From contig NC_092340.1 of assembly GCF_046630445.1 (NCBI RefSeq), positions 35,238,001-35,302,000 of the forward strand: DNA of 64,000 nt, given 5' to 3'. The translations under genes were made by a program, and so were the position numbers. Position 1 is the stretch's first letter. Each line of letters starts with the position of its first letter. The stretch is from Rutidosis leptorrhynchoides (taxonomy: Eukaryota > Streptophyta > Magnoliopsida > Asterales > Asteraceae). The notes under the pieces are model-generated. The model was not told the DNA's origin. It saw only the letters and a program-made list of their open reading frames with translations, and ran no database searches. This document shows positions 33,656 to 46,179 of the stretch, piece after piece.

Positions 33656-33693
33656 GTACCTACCCGTTAAAAGAAATTTCGTCCCGAAATTTA
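33656..33693 (-). other. Element A polypurine tract
   Basis: The minus strand reads AAATTTCGGGACGAAATTTC, then TTTTAACGGGTAGGTAC, up to the LTR edge. The core is identical to those of B and the gypsy relic at 3611. Confidence 0.75.
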
Positions 33694-34676
33694 GTTGTGG
33701 CCATTAATCGGTGTTGTTCGTACATAGACGAGGATATTTACGTTTTATTTGGTTTTCACGTTCCCAGGTATGCTCGGGGCCTTGCGTGAATTCCAACGGA
33801 TAGAATATTGTTCTGTTTCAAGAATTAAAATCATACAAACCATAATTTCTACAAGTTCTTCTACGAAGTGTATTTTATTATTAATGCGGAGATCATTCAA
33901 AATGATGATGTTATACAAGGCATTTCAGTAAATTGGATATATAAAATGTGTTATGAATAATATCAAGCTCATTTAAACCTTGAGCGTTTATGCCACCACG
34001 CTAGGGTAGACAAAATAGTGAGGAGTTCATGAAAATTATAGTCGTGAAATTTGATAGAGATTGTCATTCTTTACAACAAGAATGATGAATATGAGTTGAA
34101 AATATTGTTTTATCAACATTGGGTAATATGGATAAAACGATTCGATTATAGGAAGAGTATTAATGAAGTTATCTTAAAAGTTTGAAATAAGGAAATATCA
34201 GTTTGCCTTAACTTTTGACATAATTAAAGGTGATTTCCGGAATTCAAGGGATTTAAAGAAAATCTTTATAATCTGTATAAGATTTGATTCTCCGGTAATT
34301 AAAGAAATTAAAATTGCCTTGATTGTTGTGTCTAGAATTTTGCTATAAATTAGCTTCTTCTGTTTCATTATCTTCACCACTTCTATACTTTCTGTCATTC
34401 TTCTTTTTCATTTACCCCTAGAGGAATCTGTTTACTTCTACAATTACCTTGGGGTTATAGTGTTTTTAATTCTCCCGTGTCTTTATGTTGCTATACGCAT
34501 TGATATACACGGTTTGTAATTTCCATGTTGTTATCGGGCTTTATAATTTCCCTTATATGTCGGAGCTCTATGCTCTTGTTTTTCCTTCTAGACTTCAAGT
34601 CAAGCGAATAATGGTCTAGAATTCGTAGGTATGGAGTTTCGAATGATCATAATATACAAAGCAGAAAGAAAGGTAA
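33694..34676 (-). other. Element A internal region, 3' part
   Basis: Non-coding in all frames above 70 codons. The stretch 34555-34670 (TCGGAGCTCTATGCTC, AATGGTCTAGAATTCGTA, TATGGAGTTTCGAATGA) is homologous to 39175-39270 inside element B, showing that A and B are relatives. Element B is inserted immediately afterwards. Confidence 0.6.
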
Positions 34677-35704
34677 TGAAAGGACCCGTCCTAATCCATC
34701 TGGACGAAGTCACCAACAACTGGTTCCATTGCGATGATCGACTCCAAATACTGTCTTTAAAATGAGCAAATGCACAGCGGAATGTTTCTTTCATACCTGA
34801 GAATAAACATGCTTTCAAGTGTCAACCAAAAGGTTGGTGAGTTCAATAGTTTAACATAAATAATCATTTCCAATATTTTAATAGACCACAAGATTTTCAT
34901 TTCTCATAAACATACGTCCCATGCATAGAGACAAAAATTATTCATATGGATTGAACACCTGGTAACCGACATTCACAATTTGCATATAAGAATATCCCCA
35001 TCATTCCGGGATCCTCCTTCGGACATGATATAAATTTCGAAGTACTAAAGCATCCGGTACTTTGGATGGGGCTTGTTGGGCCCGATAGATCTATCTTTAG
35101 AGTTCACGTCAATTAGGGTGTCTGTTCCCTAATTCTTAGATTACCAGACTTAATAAAAAGGGGCATATTCGATTTCGATCATTCAACCATATAATGTAGT
35201 TTCGATTACTTGTGTCTATTTCGTAAAACATTTATAAAAGTTGCGCATGTATTCTCAGCCCAAAAATATAAAGAGTAAAAAGGGAGCAAATGAACTCACC
35301 ATACTGTATTTTGTAGTAAAAATACATATGACGACATTGAACAATTGTAGGGTTGGCCTCGGATTCACGAACCTATATTAAGTATATACATATATTAACA
35401 CATATAATTGTAATCGAACAAATATACACATTATTATTAATTGTTATTTTAATAATTTATGTGTTTTATTAATGACTTATTTAATTATTTTTATTTTGTA
35501 TACTTTGGATACATAATCAGTATTTATTATAAAAAAAAATTAATGTTGTTATGCGATATGTTTTAAATATATTATTATATAACTTTTTGTAAAATAATAG
35601 TAAATAAAATTTTGTATCTTTTTATGATAATAATAATAATACTAATATTGGTACTTATATTGAAAATAATAATTCTAATTCTAATTCTAATTCTAATTCT
35701 ATTC

Positions 35705-35746
<42 letters not shown>

Positions 35747-38213
35747 TAATAATAATAAATAAAATACTGAAATTACTACCTCCAAGTAATGAGCTTAAAA
35801 AAAATAATATAAACGTCACTGCTCGGGCTCGAACCCGAGACCTCTCGTTCCCCGATCACATGCCTAAACCATTGCTCTGCTACTAGTTTTCTTGAATTAT
35901 TTGACACGTTATACTACTTAACGATTACGAGCCTGGTTAACCTCATCAACATATAATCCCACCAAGTTTACACAACTGTCGTTATTATCAACATCATCAT
36001 AATCATCATACTGTCAGCATCGGTATCATTATCATCATCATCGCTTATCATCATCAATAAGTTACGGCATCATCATCTTTATACCTATCATCATTATCAT
36101 ATCATGCATCGTCAAAAAATAAAAATAAACGAAGTAGCAGCTGTGCAATGTGATTGTGTCGAGCAAAAAGGTGGGTTTTAAAACTGATTTTCCACAACAA
36201 AATCACGGTCCAGTAGGAGAAACAAGGGCATGGCAGCCCATTTAATCAAGGAACAGCCCAACACTTTAAGTAAACAAGACAAGCCCGCCATTTATTTAAT
36301 CAGATTAAGTTTGGGGAGAAAAGAAGAAAAAAGGTGTCGGTGATGAAACAAAAACACTGCTCGACGAAAAGAAGGATATAATAAAAAATTTATTTGTTTA
36401 CCTACTCCTTGTTATTATATCATTTCACAGCTCACCACATCTCATCTTTATCCTCTATGTCTCCATTAATATAAATATCATCATTATCTTCTTTATTCCT
36501 TAACAACTTTCATCATCATCAACGGTTAAAAAAAAAATTTGGTTGAATCGAATAAACAGCAACATGTGAGTAGCAGTAGGGTTTCAATGATGGTGTTTGT
36601 TGTAAGGTCGTGATATTTAATGGTGGAGATGAACTTCACGAACAGAATTGAGAAAGGTGATTTTAAAAGGCGATGGGTTTTGGGTTTCAGGTTACAATCG
36701 AGCAACAACAATAGTAACATCCTTCTTGTTGTTGCATTAACAAAATTTATAATGATTGGTTTGATGGTTAAGCTGGATAGGACAATAACAGAAATAAATA
36801 ACAGCTTACTTGATTTATATATCGGGTTTGTGGTGATAGTTTTACAGTTGCAATCCATCGGCTTAATTAGTGAAGGTTCTCGGTCATCCCGACAAAAGGA
36901 AGAAAAACAAGACAAGAAAATAAATACCATGGGATGGTGGTGGTCGTTCGACGATGGTGAAACAGGAGCTGCAGGTGGTGGCGGCTATAAGGTGATTATA
37001 GGATGGTTGCTGGTGTTTGATCGTATATTGGTTGATTGAACAAAAGAAAGCATGCCGTAGTAGTGGTTTAATGGAGTGATGATCGGTTTATATTGTGGTG
37101 TTGGTTGATCACGATTAAATAGAAAAAGAAAGAGATTGAGGGATGGTGGTTTCATATCTTTCTTGCATTGGATATGTGTATGTAGGTGTATATAGAATAT
37201 AGATAGAAATAGATAGACAAGAAACAAAACACATACAGTACACTCGTTTAACTTATTAGATCATGGAATAACTAATCATGATAATATAATAATACATATC
37301 TATTTCTGATTCACGGATTAAAATAAATTGAAGGGACGTGTGTATTGACAAAAGAAACTTACAATGATTTCAATAATTAAACAGTTAAGAAACCTTGATT
37401 TTAAATTTATCTACCGACAGTTTATCCCGGATGGCTATATCGTGTCCATTGCTAAACAGTTAAAATATAAAAGTGTTCCTAAAAATCCCAAACTTTTAGA
37501 TTAAACATATTTAATTATTTCACTCATTACCTGTTTGAAACCTGATAAAAAAAGGTTCAAAAATTATTTATTTTCTGTTCCGATTTATATGTACGGAGTA
37601 CTAATATTTAAACTTAAAAAAAAATACTTTTAACAAATCTAAAATCTTTGTAATCGATTTACAGTTCAACTTTTATTTTAATCCATCATAAACTTATATT
37701 AAATCTATATGAACGCTAACGAAATGTCAACCGAGTATTACTGACGTTTACTAATTAAGCTCGAAATCATTTATATTCCCTTTCTATATATAAACAGTTT
37801 TAAAATAGCAAAGTTAATTACTAAAACAAATATATTATATATTTTTAAACAAATAGATTTAATATAACTTTATATATTTACAAGTAATATTTACAAGTAA
37901 TATTTATATGTATATCTATATATTCTATAGTTTCCATTAATCGCATTTTATTTTATTTATTTTATAATATAAATCCTAATAATCATATTATATAATATTC
38001 TAAATTATATTTCAAATTATAAATACCTATTTAAATATATATGTTATCTATTTACAAATAGTTGTTCGTGAATCGTCGGGAATGGTCGAAAGTCAAACGA
38101 ATATATAGAACAGTTCAAAATATTTGTGACTCAACATTACAGACTTTGCTTATCGTGTCGAAATCATATAAAGATTAAGTTTAAATTTGGTCGGAAATTC
38201 CCGGGTCATCACA
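34677..38213 (-). repeat. Element B, 3' LTR (left)
   Basis: From TGAAAGGACCCGTCC to CCCGGGTCATCACA. It includes a tRNA-like segment (35815-35885), TCTAAT and AAT microsatellites (35660-35760), and open frames at 36526-36930 (-) and 36620-37039 (+) that recur exactly in the other LTR only because LTRs are copies. Confidence 0.92.
35815..35885 (-). other. tRNA-like pol III promoter segment in the LTR of B
   Basis: The minus strand reads TAGCAGAGCAATGGTTTAGG (A-box-like) and, about 30 bases later, GGTCTCGGGTTCGAGCCCGA with a perfect GGTTCGAGCC-type B box. No cloverleaf could be completed, so it is a tRNA relic or SINE head. It is copied at 43795-43865. Confidence 0.5.
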
Positions 38214-38250
38214 GTACCTACCCGTTAAAGAAATTTCGTCCCGAAATTTG
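38214..38250 (-). other. Element B polypurine tract
   Basis: The minus strand reads AAATTTCGGGACGAAATTTC, then TTTAACGGGTAGGTAC, to the LTR edge. It is almost identical to that of A. Confidence 0.75.
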
Positions 38251-38503
38251 AGTGAGGTGGCCATGGCTAACAATAAAAATGTTTTCATGACGAATATGAG
38301 CTGATAAATAGAGTTTTCATCATTACAGAATAATACATATAAAATAATTCGATTATTCGAAGAGCACGAATGAAACTATCATGAGAGAGATCCCAACGGG
38401 CAATCGTCCACCTTCGCCCAAAAACTTGCCCAAATTTTTAGCCGTTAGTAAAATAAAAAATAAAAAATAAATTCAACGGCTATCCCAACGGTCACTTTTA
38501 CAC

Positions 38504-38510
38504 TATAAAA
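38504..38510 (+). promoter_or_regulatory. TATA box of the PB1-like gene in element B
   Basis: CACTATAAAAAC lies about 100 bases before the ATG at 38608, followed by an A/C-rich leader. The CACTATAAA core is shared with the paralogue's promoter near 8639. Confidence 0.55.
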
Positions 38511-38607
38511 ACATCAACCATATACTTCATTTTATACACTCAATTATATATTTCTTTTATATTTCCACCTTTCTCAAAATCAAAATCAATCACTCCCAAA
38601 CTACAAA

Positions 38608-39063
38608 ATGTTAACACTTCCCCCAATGATTGTTTCAGTCGATGTTCATTACGGAGGTGATTTTCGTAATCAAATGAAGGAATATAAGTGGGGCGAAAGT
38701 ATTTCGTTTGAATATATCGACATTCGTGATGTTGGTTTACAAGACTTGCTATCCTTTCTGAAGGAAAAAATTCCTTGTGAATTCACGTCTGTGTTCTTGT
38801 ATAAAGACGATTATGATGCGGATTGTAGGGCAAATTTTCTGTGTACCGATGATCAATGGTACTTTATAAAAGATACCATTGAAGATCGCGGTAAACGCAT
38901 TTCTTTGTATGCGGTTCTTGAAGATGAAGAGACATTGGGTTATCGTTACCTCGATGAATCAGCTGAAGCAGCAGTTGGGGCATCAAGAGAAATACCGATG
39001 TCTCCAGAGTACCTCACAGATGGTGAAATGACTGGTGAACGCTACTTTGTAGATGACAATTGA
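38608..39063 (+). CDS. Small PB1-like protein carried in element B, single exon, 151 aa
   Basis: Intact frame beginning MLTLPPMIVSVDVHYGGDF. It is a clear paralogue of 8120-8554: IVxxDVHYGGDFRNxMK near the N-terminus, IDIRDVGLQDLLSFLKEKIP around residues 39-58, an acidic D-D-Y-D loop, a W at about 86, RISLYAVLEDEETLGYRYLDE at 102-122, and a divergent acidic tail. Predicted as a PB1-like ubiquitin fold; function unknown. It runs opposite to the host retroelement, is absent from the matching position in element A, and has its own TATA promoter. It therefore looks like captured cargo rather than a retroelement gene. No stop or frameshift has accumulated, whereas the element's gag is broken. Confidence 0.75.
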   Translation: MLTLPPMIVSVDVHYGGDFRNQMKEYKWGESISFEYIDIRDVGLQDLLSFLKEKIPCEFTSVFLYKDDYDADCRANFLCTDDQWYFIKDTIEDRGKRISLYAVLEDEETLGYRYLDESAEAAVGASREIPMSPEYLTDGEMTGERYFVDDN

Positions 39064-39158
39064 CGACGACGAGTAGTTTGATTGTAATCTTTTAATTTTT
39101 AATTGTCGTGATGTTTTAATTTTTAATTATTGTAATTTCAGTGTTGTTGTCGAGTTTT

Positions 39159-41636
39159 ATATCTTCCTTTATGTTTCGGAGCTCTTTGTCTTTTTAATCT
39201 CCTCTCGATCTCTAGTAAAACGAGTAATGGTCTAGAATTTGTAAGTATGGAGTTTCGAATGAATTTAATGTTATAATCAAGAAAGAACGTAATAGCACGA
39301 TTTCATTCGTCAAATTACCAGAATCATTGAGAATAGGGCTATCAAGAATATACTTTCTTGATATGTTCAGAAGTTAATTAGAATGAAAGAGTTATGTAAC
39401 ATGACACATGATGGTGGTATGATCTACTGTGAACCATCATGTCCCATTAGAACTCAGCATGACTTACTGTAATATAATCACGTTGATCAAGTGTCATTAT
39501 ATTATGCTAACTCATGCATCAGTTTCCAACACTACTTCAAAACATTCATATTTTAAATTTGAAGGTTCACAGAATATAGAAACTAAAACAGTTTCCTTTT
39601 ATGATATAATACAGATAGCGCGGAGAGATAATTAATTTCGGACGAGAATATTTATGAAAATATCTTCAGAAATATCGAAGATATTTATGATGATATTTTG
39701 GAATTTCTAAGTTCGATGGTTGATGAGGAAGATTTTCCGCAAGATTTTTACATGAGTACGGAGCAAGATATTCGTTGAAGGTTTCATCGGATTCAAAATT
39801 ACCTGGATTCTTTGAATATATGGTATGGTCCTTGTATTTATCCTTGGTCTCCTTCGTGGTTAGCTCAATCCGTTTTCCAGTTCCAACTTTTCTGAGCTTT
39901 TCCAACATACTATTCTTTATCATCAAACTTCCGATGATTAAGGTCATTTACGGTTGTCTACGATTTCTGCTGCTTCATTCAGCTTTTTCAACATTCAGAG
40001 TATTGATTTGTAGACTGAGTGCTTTTCAGAATTTCATAATGAAAGGTCATAATTCTAAGAGATAAATGTTATATCTATAACTGTTGATGTAGATATGCGG
40101 TGAGTTTTCAAAGTACTGATTGCTGATTCCCGGTAATTACTATGGCAGTTCTCGTTACAATATGCGGATGAGTATATGAATAGGTTTTAACGAACAACTA
40201 TAATGGTTCTTCGGAGAGACTTAAGCCAATGAGTAATGAAGTTGCTGGTAAGTTTACTGCTAATGTGGTGGAATATAAACGGTTCCCCGGTAACGATGAC
40301 AACAGACAAACTTATATATCGTGGTTATAATAAGGTTGTTTCGAACGAAAAGTCAAAGTTGACTTGCTGGGGCTGTGATAAAATTTGCTACTTTGAAAGG
40401 GATTACCAAGTTATTTTGGGTAATAATAATGCTAAAGGAGCTAACACAGATACGGGTTAAACGTTTTACTCAGGTTCCGAGTGTTTTCAGGTGCATAACT
40501 ATATGCGTCAATCTCTTCTTCCGTAGATGAAGTGCGGTTGGTTCATACTCTCGATTGAGGTGTTTTCAAGAATTATGAATGGTTTGTACACAGATTGGAA
40601 TCGTCAAGATACAAATGAGATTTAGAATGAAATCAAGTGGCAAACTTGAAGTGTTGTTTAGTTTCATATGTTATAATCCATATTTTAATTCATTTTAATT
40701 GTCCAATATTATTAGTCCACAGTCGATAGTCCACAGTTGACAGTCCAATAATTCATATATAGTTTAATATATAATATTTGAATTAATTAATACGTGTCGT
40801 GACCCGTATACGTCTCAGACTCGATCACAACTCAAAGTATATATATTATTATAGAATCAACCTCAACCCTGTATAGAGAACTCGATCATTACTGCATATA
40901 GAGTGTCTATGGTGATTCCAAATAATATATATAGATGTGTCGATATGATATGTCAAAACTTGTATACGTGTCCCGATATTTAAAGTGCGTAAAATAAATA
41001 ACAGAAATTAAATGACGATAAATAAAGTGCGTAAAGTAAATAACAGAAATTAAATGACATTAAATAAAATTGCGAGAATATAAATTGCGATAAAATAAAT
41101 TGCGATAATTAAATTGCGATAAATAAAATGTAGTACGGACTTAACAGTTAGCTAGGAACAGTTAGCTAGGATTTTGTTAGCGTGGTTTCTTAATAAAATT
41201 TAATATTGTTAATTAGTCTGTTTCTAATCAATTTTTATTGTCCATTATTTCTTCATTATGCCACTTGTTGAATTCTGATAGGTCAAAATCCAAATATGAA
41301 ATTGAATTTGAATGAAAATAGTTATTCTTTGGTGAACGGATACGTATCTCGGTGGTTGTAAATAGGATAGTGAATAACTGTTGAATCAGATTCGGAGAAT
41401 ATACAGTGTAACTTATTAATGTGAAATTTAAATATTCCTCGTGTATTACCTACCCGTTAAAATACTTTCATCATTAACAGTTTGTACCAGAGAATTTTTA
41501 ATTTCAATCTTTATGAATATGTATATACATATATATTTTTTTCAGATGTATTCATGGATTTAATGAGTTAATATGATATTAAATTCATTTGCTTTTCGGT
41601 TGGAACTAGAATAAATAATCTCTAAAACTTTAGAGA
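39159..41636 (-). other. Element B internal region, middle
   Basis: Homologous in patches to A's 46185-47400 (for example GTAATAGCACGATTT, TATCAAGAATATA and ATTACCTACCCGTTAAAATA). No open frame is convincing on either strand. Short 40-bp repeats of ATAAATTGCGATAAAAT type lie at 40990-41130. Confidence 0.55.
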
Positions 41637-42219
41637 TTACATATTTGCCATGTCGAACGAAGATAAATGAGGTAGAACGATACGTAGAACGAAGATCATA
41701 CTCAAAGTACAGATGATGATATTGAAGCATGGATTGTTGATGGTACTTGTGTTGTTATTGATGATACTGTTGGTGCCGGTGATGTTGCTGAAGCTGGTAC
41801 ATTTTGCACCACATTCTCCGAATTGATTATTCGAGCGCGAAGTTCGTTGACTTACTACTCCAGGATGATTGTCGATCAGAACGAGCGGATGAATAAGGTT
41901 CAGAATTGTGGATAGAATATAATCTTGTCGAGCTACTCTGGAAATGAGGGTGAAGATGGTGTTTCGGATTGGTTCGCCAGTGAATGTTTCAAGTTCTTCG
42001 CCCAGCGAACAATATGGTGGGTGAAAGGGATCGATTCTTCTTGTCTCCAATGATTAAGTAGACTACGAACTCATCTTATGAATTGGGGATGGTTGGTTGG
42101 TTCATTCTGGTGACGCTGCTTTCGGATTTTAGGTGAACGTCTTCGTTGGAATAGCTGTCGAAATAACTATCAGAATAGTTATCGGAATTCGAGGGACTTG
42201 AACTGGTTGAAGGATTCAT
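41637..42219 (-). pseudogene. Broken gag-like gene of element B
   Basis: The start at 42219 reads MNPSTSSSPSNSDNYSDSYF (Ser/Asp-rich) and stops after about 50 codons. The homologous continuation lies in another frame at 42050-41637 (LETFTGEPIRNTIFTLISRV). It matches element A's protein at 48577 (LDPLTGEPVRNTTFTLFTRI). Position next to the primer site suggests gag. The family is not one I can name. Confidence 0.55.
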
Positions 42220-42612
42220 TCCGTATGATCAGATGAAGGATTTTCAATAAAAATAGATTATAAAATGTAGAATAGTACCCTGCAATACATAATTTATATA
42301 TGCATATATATACTAAAACTCCATAAGTTATGGAGAAATCTACGGAAGCTGTCAGGCAAAGGTAACAATAACAGATACGCTAAGATATGAATTTATCTAT
42401 ACACAGTCCATGCAATAGAGGCAGTAAGACGTGTCTAGACTTTAAGAATAATGAGCAGGTAATCTCCTAAGGATGATAAGCAGATGATTTTCGACAAAAA
42501 TGATAAGCAAAACTTTTGACATGCAGACACGGTCGAAGTCCAGACTCACTAATGCATCCTAACGACTATCAGTTAGACACACTAATGCAAGACCTGGTTC
42601 GCTAAGACCATC

Positions 42613-42624
42613 GCTCTGATACCA
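42613..42624 (-). other. Element B primer binding site
   Basis: The minus strand reads TGGTATCAGAGC, complementary to the 3' end of initiator tRNA-Met, two bases inside the right LTR. Confidence 0.85.
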
Positions 42625-42626
42625 AC

Positions 42627-43653
42627 TGAAAGGACCCATCCTAATCCATCTGGACGAAGTCACCAACAACTGGTTCCATTGCGATGATCGACTCCAAATA
42701 CTGTCTTTAAAATGAGCAAATGCACAGCGGAATGTTTCTTTCATACCTGAGAATAAACATGCTTTCAAGTGTCAACCAAAAGGTTGGTGAGTTCATTAGT
42801 TTAACATAAATAATCATTTCCAATATTTTAATAGACCACAAGATTTTCATTTCTCATAAACATACGTCCCATGCATAGAGACAAAAATCATTCATATGGA
42901 TTGAACACCTGGTAACCGACATTCACAATTTGCATATAAGAATATCCCCATCATTCCGGGATCCTCCTTCGGACATGATATAAATTTCGAAGTACTAAAG
43001 CATCCGGTACTTTGGATGGGGCTTGTTGGGCCCGATAGATCTATCTTTAGAGTTCGCGTCAATTAGGGTGTCTGTTCCCTAATTCTTAGATTACCAGACT
43101 TAATAAAAAGGGGCATATTCGATTTCGATCATTCAACCATATAATGTAGTTTCGATTACTTGTGTCTATTTCGTAAAACATTTATAAAAGTTGCGCATGT
43201 ATTCTCAGCCCAAAAATATAAAGAGTAAAAAGGGAGCAAATGAACTCACCATACTGTATTTTGTAGTAAAAATACATATGACGACATTGAACAATTGTAG
43301 GGTTGGCCTCGGATTCACGAACCTATATTAAGTATATACATATATTAACACATATAATTGTAATCGAACAAATATACACATTATTATTAATTGTTATTTT
43401 AATAATTTATGTGTTTTATTAATGACTTATTTAACTATTTTTATTTTGTATACTTTGGATACATAATCAGTATTTATTATAAAAAAAATTAATGTTGTTA
43501 TGCGATATGTTTTAAATATATTATTATATAACTTTTTGTAAAATAATAGTAAATAAAAATTTGTATCTTTTTATGATAATAATAATAATACTAATATTGG
43601 TACTTATATTGAAAATAATAATTCTAATTCTAATTCTAATTCTAATTCTATTC

Positions 43654-43716
<63 letters not shown>

Positions 43717-46179
43717 TAATAATAATAAATAAAATACTGAAATTACTACCTCCAAGTAATGAGCTTAAAAAATAATAAAATAAACGTCACTGCTCGGGCT
43801 CGAACCCGAGACCTCTCGTTCCCCGATCACATGCCTAAACCATTGCTCTGCTACTAGTTTTCTTGAATTATTTGACACGTTATACTACTTAACGATTACG
43901 AGCCTGGTTAACCTCATCAACATATAATTCCACCAAGTTTACACAACTGTCATTATTATCAACATCATCATAATCATCATACTGTCAGCATCGGTATCAT
44001 TATCATCATCATCATCGCTTATCATCATCAATAAGTTACGGCATCATCATCTTTATACCTATCATCATTATCATATCATGCATCGTCAAAAAATAAATAT
44101 AAACGAAGTAGCAGCTGTGCAATGTGATTGTGTCGAGCAAAAAGGTGGGTTTTAAAACTGATTCCACAACAAAATCACGGTCCAGTAGGAGAAACAAGGG
44201 CATGGCAGCCCATTTAATCAAGGAACAGCCCAACACTTTAAGTAAACAAGACAAGGCCGCCATTTATTTAATCAGATTAAGTTTGGGGAGAAAAGAAGAA
44301 AAAAGGTGTCGGTGATGAAACAAAAACACTGCTCGACGAAAATAAGGATATAATAAAAAATTTATTTGTTTACCTACTCCTTGTTATTATATCATTTCAC
44401 AGCTCACCACATCTCATCTTTATCCTCTATGTCTCCATTAATATAAATATCATCATTATCTTCTTTATTCCTTAACAACTTTCATCATCATCAACGGTTA
44501 AAAAAAAAATTTGGTTGAATCGAATAAACAGCAACATGTGAGTAGCAGTAGGGTTTCAATGATGGTGTTTGTTGTAAGGTCGTGATATTTAATGGTGGAG
44601 ATGAACTTCACGAACAGAATTGAGAAAGGTGATTTTAAAAGGCGATGGGTTTTGGGTTTCAGGTTACAATCGAGCAACAACAATAGTAACATCCTTCTTG
44701 TTGTTGCATTAACAAAATTTATAATGATTGGTTTGATGGTTAAGCTGGATAGGACAATAACAGAAATAAATAACAGCTTACTTGATTTATATATCGGGTT
44801 TGTGGTGATAGTTTTACAGTTGCAATCCATCGGCTTAATTAGTGAAGGTTCTCGGTCATCCCGACAAAAGGAAGAAAAACAAGACAAGAAAATAAATACC
44901 ATGGGATGGTGGTGGTCGTTCGACGATGGTGAAACAGGAGCTGCAGGTGGTGGCGGCTATAAGGTGATTATAGGATGGTTGCTGGTGTTTGATCGTATAT
45001 TGGTTGATTGAACAAAAGAAAGCATGCCGTAGTAGTGGTTTAATGGAGTGATGATCGGTTTATATTGTGGTGTTGGTTGATCACGATTAAATAGAAAAAG
45101 AAAGAGATTGAGGGATGGTGGTTTCATATCTTTCTTGCATTGGATATGTGTATGTAGGTGTATATAGAATATAGATAGAAATAGATAGACAAGAAACAAA
45201 ACACATACAGTACACTCGTTTAACTTATTAGATCATGGAATAACTAATCATGATAATATAATAATACATATCTATTTCTGATTCACGGATTAAAATAAAT
45301 TGAAGGGACGTGTGTATTGACAAAAGAAACTTACAATGATTTCAATAATTAAACAGTTAAGAAACCTTGATTTTAAATTTATCTACCGACAGTTTATCCC
45401 GGATGGCTATATCGTGTCCATTGCTAAACAGTTAAAATATAAAAGTGTTCCTAAAAATCCCAAACTTTTAGATTAAACATATTTAATTATTTCACTCATT
45501 ACCTGTTTGAAACCTGATAAAAAAAAAGGTTCAAAAATTATTTATTTTCTGTTCCGATTTATATGTACGGAGTACTAATATTTAAACTTAAAAAAAATAA
45601 AAATACTTTTAACAAATCTAAAATCTTTGTAATCGATTTACAGTTCAACTTTTATTTTAATCCATCATAAACTTATATTAAATCTATATGAACGCTAATG
45701 AAATGTCAACCGAGTATTACTGACGTTTACTAATTAAGCTCGAAATCATTTATATTCCCTTTCTATATATAAACAGTTTTAAAAAAGCAAAGTTAATTAC
45801 TAAAACAAATATATTATATATTTTTAAACAAATAGATTTAATATAACTTTATATATTTACAAGTAATATTTATATGTATATCTATATATTCTATAGTTTC
45901 CATTAATCGCATTTTATTTTATTTATTTTATAATATAAATCCTAATAATCATATTATATAATATTCTAAATTATATTTCAAATTATAAATACCTATTTAA
46001 ATATATATGTTATCTATTTACAAATAGTTGTTCGTGAATCGTCGGGAATGGTCGAAAGTCAAACGAATATATAGAACAGTTCAAAATATTTGTGACTCAA
46101 CATTACAGACTTTGCTTATCGTGTCGAAATCATATAAAGATTAAGTTTAAATTTGGTCGGAAATTCCCGGGTCATCACA
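42627..46179 (-). repeat. Element B, 5' LTR (right)
   Basis: Near-identical to 34677-38213. The AAT microsatellite (43655-43715) is longer and the duplicated TTTACAAGTAATA of the left copy is single here. It also carries the tRNA-like segment. Confidence 0.92.
43795..43865 (-). other. tRNA-like segment, second LTR copy
   Basis: Same as 35815-35885, with B box GGTTCGAGCC on the minus strand. Confidence 0.5.

Larger units (their letters stand above)
38388..39158 (+). other. Gene-bearing insert captured inside element B
   Basis: Alignment with A's internal region (34076-34190 and 34555 on) is interrupted in B from about 38388 (after GAAACTATCATGAGAG) to about 39158. A loses some sequence there too, so the edges are approximate. 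The insert holds the PB1-like gene with promoter, 5' leader and 3' sequence. Its left part has the inverted motif pair AGCCGTT...AACGGCT (38438-38480), possibly a transposon end. Confidence 0.45.
34677..46179 (-). mobile_element. Element B: nested non-autonomous LTR retrotransposon with GGTAA target duplication
   Basis: LTRs 34677-38213 and 42627-46179 (3537 and 3553 bp) are flanked by GGTAA at 34672-34676 and 46180-46184. The primer site TGGTATCAGAGCGATGG (minus) abuts the right LTR and the polypurine tract abuts the left LTR. I count about four substitutions in the first 660 bp of the LTR pair, so it is younger than A, in agreement with its nesting. The internal 4.4 kb has a broken gag-like gene and a complete PB1-like gene in opposite orientation. 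No polymerase is encoded. Confidence 0.95.

Noticed and set aside
35815-35885. A tRNA gene
   Set aside because: Only A- and B-box-like segments are present; acceptor and anticodon stems could not be paired.
36526-37039. Conserved open frames (134 and 139 codons) repeated at 44498-45011
   Set aside because: Identity reflects recent LTR duplication, not selection; overlapping frames on opposite strands with low-complexity composition and no family resemblance.
38608-39063. The PB1-like frame as an element B gag or accessory gene
   Set aside because: It is antisense to the element, lies next to the 3' LTR rather than the primer site, is absent from A, and has its own TATA box and a paralogue outside retroelements.
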